From Selenomonadaceae bacterium (GTDB taxonomy: Bacteria > Bacillota > Negativicutes > Selenomonadales > Selenomonadaceae), in the NCBI GenBank assembly GCA_017484235.1, contig JAFUTM010000055.1, forward strand, positions 1 through 8,352: a DNA stretch of 8,352 nt, given 5' to 3'. The notes below the pieces were generated by a model that saw only the letters and a program-made list of their open reading frames with translations, searched no databases and had not been told where the DNA came from. Of the stretch, positions 6,194 through 8,352 are shown piece after piece (within the stretch, counting starts at the first letter, position 1; each line of letters starts with the position of its first letter). The translations under genes and the position numbers were made by a program.

Positions 6194-7072
6194 TTGACAA
6201 CAACTTTAAAAAAGATTGGATTTATTGGAACTGGCATAATGGGCAGTGCAATGGCAGCTTACTTAATGGACGCCGGATATGAAGTCAGTGTTTATAACCG
6301 CACTAAATCGAAAGCGGATAAACTCATTGAACGCGGTGCAAAGTGGTGCAGCTCACCAGGCGAATGCGCCAAAGGCCAGGATATTATAATTACTATTGTT
6401 GGATATCCGAAAGATGTTGAGCAGGTTTATCTCGGCGATAATGGAATTATTGAGAACGCCAAAACCGGTGCATACGTAGTTGATATGACGACATCTTCGC
6501 CGATTCTTGCAGAGAAAATTTACAATGCAGCCAAATCTAAAGGTATCCACGCTGTCGACGCGCCTGTCACTGGCGGTGATGTTGGTGCTCAGAATGCAAC
6601 GCTGACGATTTTAGTTGGCGGTGATGAAGCTGATTTTAATGCTTTAAAGCCTGTATTTGAAGTTATTGGTAAAAATATTGTCTATGAAGGCAGTGCTGGT
6701 GCCGGCCAGAAGACTAAGGCTTGTAATCAGATTGCGATTGCCGGAACGCTTGCCGGTGTATGCGAAGCGTTTGCCTATGCTAAGGCGTCTGGTCTTGATA
6801 TTGAAAAAGTTTACGAGGCTATTTCAACTGGTGCGGCAGGCAGTTTTCAAATGACTGGAGTCGTACGTAAAGGTCTTGATGGCAATTTCGATCCAGGTTT
6901 TATGCTTAAACATTTAGGCAAAGACCTTGCAATCGGAACTGAAACTGCCACTGCTTATGGTGCGTCACTGCCGATTCTTGCAATGGTGTTGCACGAAATC
7001 AGAAATATGGAACGCACCGGCAATGGCAACGAAGGCACTCAAGCCCTTTTGAAATATTATAATATTATTTAA
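6194..7072 (+). CDS. NAD(P)-dependent beta-hydroxyacid dehydrogenase (3-hydroxyisobutyrate dehydrogenase / tartronate-semialdehyde reductase family)
   Basis: This 292-residue cytosolic enzyme matches the usual family length of 285-300. The N-terminal Rossmann fold starts at GFIGTGIMG (9-17, GxGxxG). YNRT (34-37) ends the second strand; an Asn-Arg there usually favours NADP(H) over NAD. The substrate loop is DAPVTGGDVGA (122-132), with Thr where most members have Ser. The catalytic block is GQKTKACNQ (171-179), with Lys175 the expected catalytic base and Asn178 conserved. A C-terminal all-helical domain carries the conserved KDL. It should interconvert a 3-hydroxy acid and its semialdehyde, for example 3-hydroxyisobutyrate, glycerate/tartronate semialdehyde, or glyoxylate/succinic semialdehyde. 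The real substrate cannot be told from sequence, so names such as garR, mmsB or ykwC are not assigned. It has its own promoter and does not overlap its neighbours. Confidence 0.9.
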   Translation: MTTTLKKIGFIGTGIMGSAMAAYLMDAGYEVSVYNRTKSKADKLIERGAKWCSSPGECAKGQDIIITIVGYPKDVEQVYLGDNGIIENAKTGAYVVDMTTSSPILAEKIYNAAKSKGIHAVDAPVTGGDVGAQNATLTILVGGDEADFNALKPVFEVIGKNIVYEGSAGAGQKTKACNQIAIAGTLAGVCEAFAYAKASGLDIEKVYEAISTGAAGSFQMTGVVRKGLDGNFDPGFMLKHLGKDLAIGTETATAYGASLPILAMVLHEIRNMERTGNGNEGTQALLKYYNII

Positions 7073-7086
7073 CATTATGATATTTT

Positions 7087-7115
7087 TTGAATTTAAAAAG
7101 AAAATCACCTAAATT
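7087..7115 (+). promoter_or_regulatory. Weak candidate mscL promoter
   Basis: TTGAAT (7087-7092), a 17-base spacer and TAAATT (7110-7115) each match consensus at four of six positions. The site lies in the 76-base gap before mscL. In such A/T-rich DNA this may be chance, and read-through from the dehydrogenase gene is equally possible because no clear terminator lies between them. Confidence 0.3.
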
Positions 7116-7135
7116 TATAGATATTAACACATTTT

Positions 7136-7141
7136 GGAGGT
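7136..7141 (+). promoter_or_regulatory. Ribosome binding site fixing the mscL start at TTG 7149
   Basis: GGAGGT sits 7 bases before TTG 7149. An upstream in-frame TTG at 7134 overlaps this site and would translate the SD itself, so it is rejected. The chosen start gives the N-terminus IEEFKKFIMRGNV, which is where MscL proteins normally begin. Confidence 0.85.
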
Positions 7142-7148
7142 AATTATT

Positions 7149-7589
7149 TTGATTGAAGAATTTAAAAAATTTATAATGCGCGGAAACGTGCTTGATATGG
7201 CGACTGGTGTTATCATCGGTGCGGCATTCGGAAAGATTGTCTCATCGTTCACATCTGACATTTTGATGCCGCCGCTTGGTCTTTTGCTCGGTAAGGTCGA
7301 TTTCTCTAACTTGTATATTAACCTTTCTGGAGTGGAGTATGAATCCATTGCAGCGGCTAAGGAAGCCGGCGCACCTGTCATTGCGTATGGCGTATTTTTA
7401 AATACATGTCTTGACTTCTTAATCGTTGCAGCCGCAATTTTCATATTAATTAAACAGGTTAATCGGCTTATGCCAAAAGCACCGGAGCCGGAACCAGATC
7501 CAGATCCGCGCAAGTGCCCGTACTGTAAAGAGGTTGTTGCAGATGACGCAACACGCTGCCCGCATTGCACGTCCGAGCTTAAAGCATAG
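7149..7589 (+). CDS. mscL: Large-conductance mechanosensitive channel MscL with C-terminal zinc ribbon
   Basis: The 146-residue protein has the amphipathic N-terminal helix (EEFKKFIMRGNVLDMA), then TM1/pore helix with TGVIIGAAFGKIVSSF (19-34) and DILMPPLG (37-44). A periplasmic loop spans about residues 48-78 and TM2 about 80-101, followed by a basic turn. MscL forms a pentameric membrane pore that opens under extreme tension and releases solutes on hypo-osmotic shock. The usual cytoplasmic helical bundle at the C-terminus is replaced by an acidic proline linker (PEPEPDPDP, 112-120) and a CxxC-x10-CxxC zinc ribbon (C123, C126, C137, C140). To my knowledge related zinc-ribbon tails occur in some other bacterial MscL proteins, so this is a natural variant rather than a fusion artefact. 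A terminator follows the stop by about 20 bases. Confidence 0.95.
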   Translation: MIEEFKKFIMRGNVLDMATGVIIGAAFGKIVSSFTSDILMPPLGLLLGKVDFSNLYINLSGVEYESIAAAKEAGAPVIAYGVFLNTCLDFLIVAAAIFILIKQVNRLMPKAPEPEPDPDPRKCPYCKEVVADDATRCPHCTSELKA

Positions 7590-7607
7590 TTTTTTTGAAA
7601 TTTAAAT

Positions 7608-7658
7608 AAACTTTTTTACTCAGGGTGGGCGGATGGGCTGGGTAAAAAAGTTTTTTAT
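7608..7658 (+). terminator. Intrinsic terminator after mscL with a G-quadruplex motif in its loop
   Basis: The arms 7608-7623 and 7638-7653 form a 16-bp stem (AAACTTTTTTACTCAG with CTGGGTAAAAAAGTTT, one T-G wobble) running into a T tract (7651-7656). The symmetric T6/A6 blocks mean it could also work on the other strand. The loop and the right shoulder are extremely G rich, in sharp contrast to the A/T surroundings. It separates mscL from rpe. Confidence 0.8.
7623..7642 (+). other. Canonical G-quadruplex motif (four GGG runs)
   Basis: GGG (7623-7625), T, GGG (7627-7629), CGGAT, GGG (7635-7637), CT, GGG (7640-7642) fits G3N1G3N5G3N2G3. The G-rich strand is the sense strand of mscL and rpe, so the mRNA could fold it. 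The motif uses bases 7623 and 7638-7642 neighbourhood that also pair in the terminator stem, so the two folds would compete at the top of the hairpin. Actual folding is not shown by sequence alone. Confidence 0.7.
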
Positions 7659-7664
7659 TATAAT
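7659..7664 (+). promoter_or_regulatory. Possible -10 element for rpe
   Basis: TATAAT at 7659-7664 would start transcription near 7671, leaving a leader of about 23 bases with AAGGAG (7680-7685) before the ATG. The -35 position falls in the G-rich terminator and has no consensus match. A second TATAAT at 7669-7674 would start inside the ribosome site. Support is weak. Confidence 0.25.
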
Positions 7665-7693
7665 TTAATATAATGTAATAAGGAGAGTTTAGA

Positions 7694-8352
7694 ATGGCAA
7701 CAATAATTGCACCATCAATACTGTCAGCAGATTTCGGTCATTTAGCTGATGACATAAAAAAAGTTTCGGACGCTGGTGCCGAATATATTCATATTGATAT
7801 AATGGACGGAACTTATGTACCGAACATTTCAATTGGTTCACTGGTAGTTCAATCTGTCCGACCGGTAACTAAAGCTGTATTCGACGTGCATCTTATGACG
7901 GAACACCCTGAAACTCACATTGAAACATTTGCCAAAGCTGGTGCAGATATTATTACTTTCCACGCTGAGGCAGCAAAACACGCACATCGTGTCATTCAGC
8001 AGATTCACGCGGCTGGCTGCAAAGCTGGCGTTGCGCTCAATCCTGGCTCGTCACTTTCGATGATTGAGGAATTAGTCGAAGATGTAGAAATGGTTTTGAT
8101 TATGACGGTCAATCCTGGTTTTGGCGGTCAAAGATTTATTGAATCCATGTTAGGTAAAATTCATATGTTGTACCATATGATTGAAGAAATGGAAACTATA
8201 TGCGACATAGAAGTTGACGGCGGTATCAATGCTGAGACTTCAAAACTCGTCCGCGAAGCCGGTGCTAATGTTTTGGTCGCAGGTTCAGCTATTTATGGAG
8301 CACCTGATGTTGCGAAAGCTATAAAAGATATTCGCGGCGAAGAAATTGAACA
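7694..8352 (+). CDS. rpe: Ribulose-phosphate 3-epimerase, C-terminal end cut by window edge
   Basis: The frame is open from ATG 7694 to the right edge: 219 complete codons, with no stop reached. The family has 215-230 residues, so only a few residues at most are missing. AAGGAG (7680-7685) lies 8 bases upstream. It is a (beta/alpha)8 barrel with all family signatures: APSILSADF (6-14), HIDIMDG (33-39) with metal ligand H33 and catalytic D35, FDVHLM (63-68) with metal ligand H66, the flexible phosphate loop NPGFGGQ (140-146), and EVDGGIN (173-179) with catalytic D175. It interconverts D-ribulose 5-phosphate and D-xylulose 5-phosphate in the cytosolic pentose phosphate pathway. The mscL terminator precedes it, so it depends on its own promoter or on read-through past the G-rich hairpin. 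Confidence 0.96.
   Translation, partial: MATIIAPSILSADFGHLADDIKKVSDAGAEYIHIDIMDGTYVPNISIGSLVVQSVRPVTKAVFDVHLMTEHPETHIETFAKAGADIITFHAEAAKHAHRVIQQIHAAGCKAGVALNPGSSLSMIEELVEDVEMVLIMTVNPGFGGQRFIESMLGKIHMLYHMIEEMETICDIEVDGGINAETSKLVREAGANVLVAGSAIYGAPDVAKAIKDIRGEEIE

Noticed and set aside
7057..7088. A/T hairpin at the end of the dehydrogenase gene as a terminator
   Set aside because: AATATTATAATATT is palindromic but has no G/C pairs and overlaps the coding end; the following T run is not joined to a stable stem.
7124..7570. Reverse-strand open frame of 148 codons over mscL
   Set aside because: It is antisense to mscL, with low-complexity Gly/Ser repeats produced by the acidic-proline linker codons; the forward frame is unmistakably MscL.

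Overview
The window looks like a stretch of ordinary chromosome from an AT-rich, low-GC Gram-positive-type bacterium (Bacillota). The support is A/T-rich intergenic DNA, strong AGGAGGTGAT-type ribosome binding sites, frequent TTG starts, and PbuG-type purine permease, MscL, GluRS and Rpe sequences of Firmicutes character. A MeaB GTPase suggests B12-dependent methylmalonyl-CoA (propionate/succinate) metabolism, which would fit Negativicutes, but this placement is inference only. No phage, insertion sequence, CRISPR array or defence locus is visible.

Layout. 1-782 (-) is the N-terminal 260 residues of a CapA-family lipoprotein that runs off the left edge. A divergent promoter region separates it from an NCS2 purine permease (977-2290, +). 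The permease converges on meaB (2375-3535, -), and the gap between them is filled by a large imperfect hairpin of 7-bp repeats that also supplies the meaB stop codon. meaB is divergent from a small unrecognised membrane protein (3633-4301, +). Then follow gltX (4393-5877, +), tRNA-Glu(CTC) (5949-6023, +) with its terminator, a beta-hydroxyacid dehydrogenase with a very good promoter (6194-7072, +), an MscL channel with a C-terminal zinc ribbon (7149-7589, +), a terminator whose loop is a canonical G-quadruplex motif, and rpe (7694 to the right edge, +). No gene-free stretch exceeds 300 bases.

The genes are mostly independent housekeeping units: purine uptake, B12-enzyme maintenance, Glu-tRNA synthesis, osmotic safety valve and pentose-phosphate pathway. 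The clearest functional pairing is gltX next to a tRNA-Glu gene, with no terminator visible between them, so the synthetase and its substrate tRNA may share a transcript. Four of the eight protein genes appear to start with TTG in a strikingly similar leader context.

No obviously new multi-gene system is present. The items most worth a second look are the G-quadruplex-capped terminator before rpe, the heptad-repeat hairpin between the permease and meaB, the zinc-ribbon MscL, the gltX/tRNA-Glu pairing and the shared TTG-start leader.
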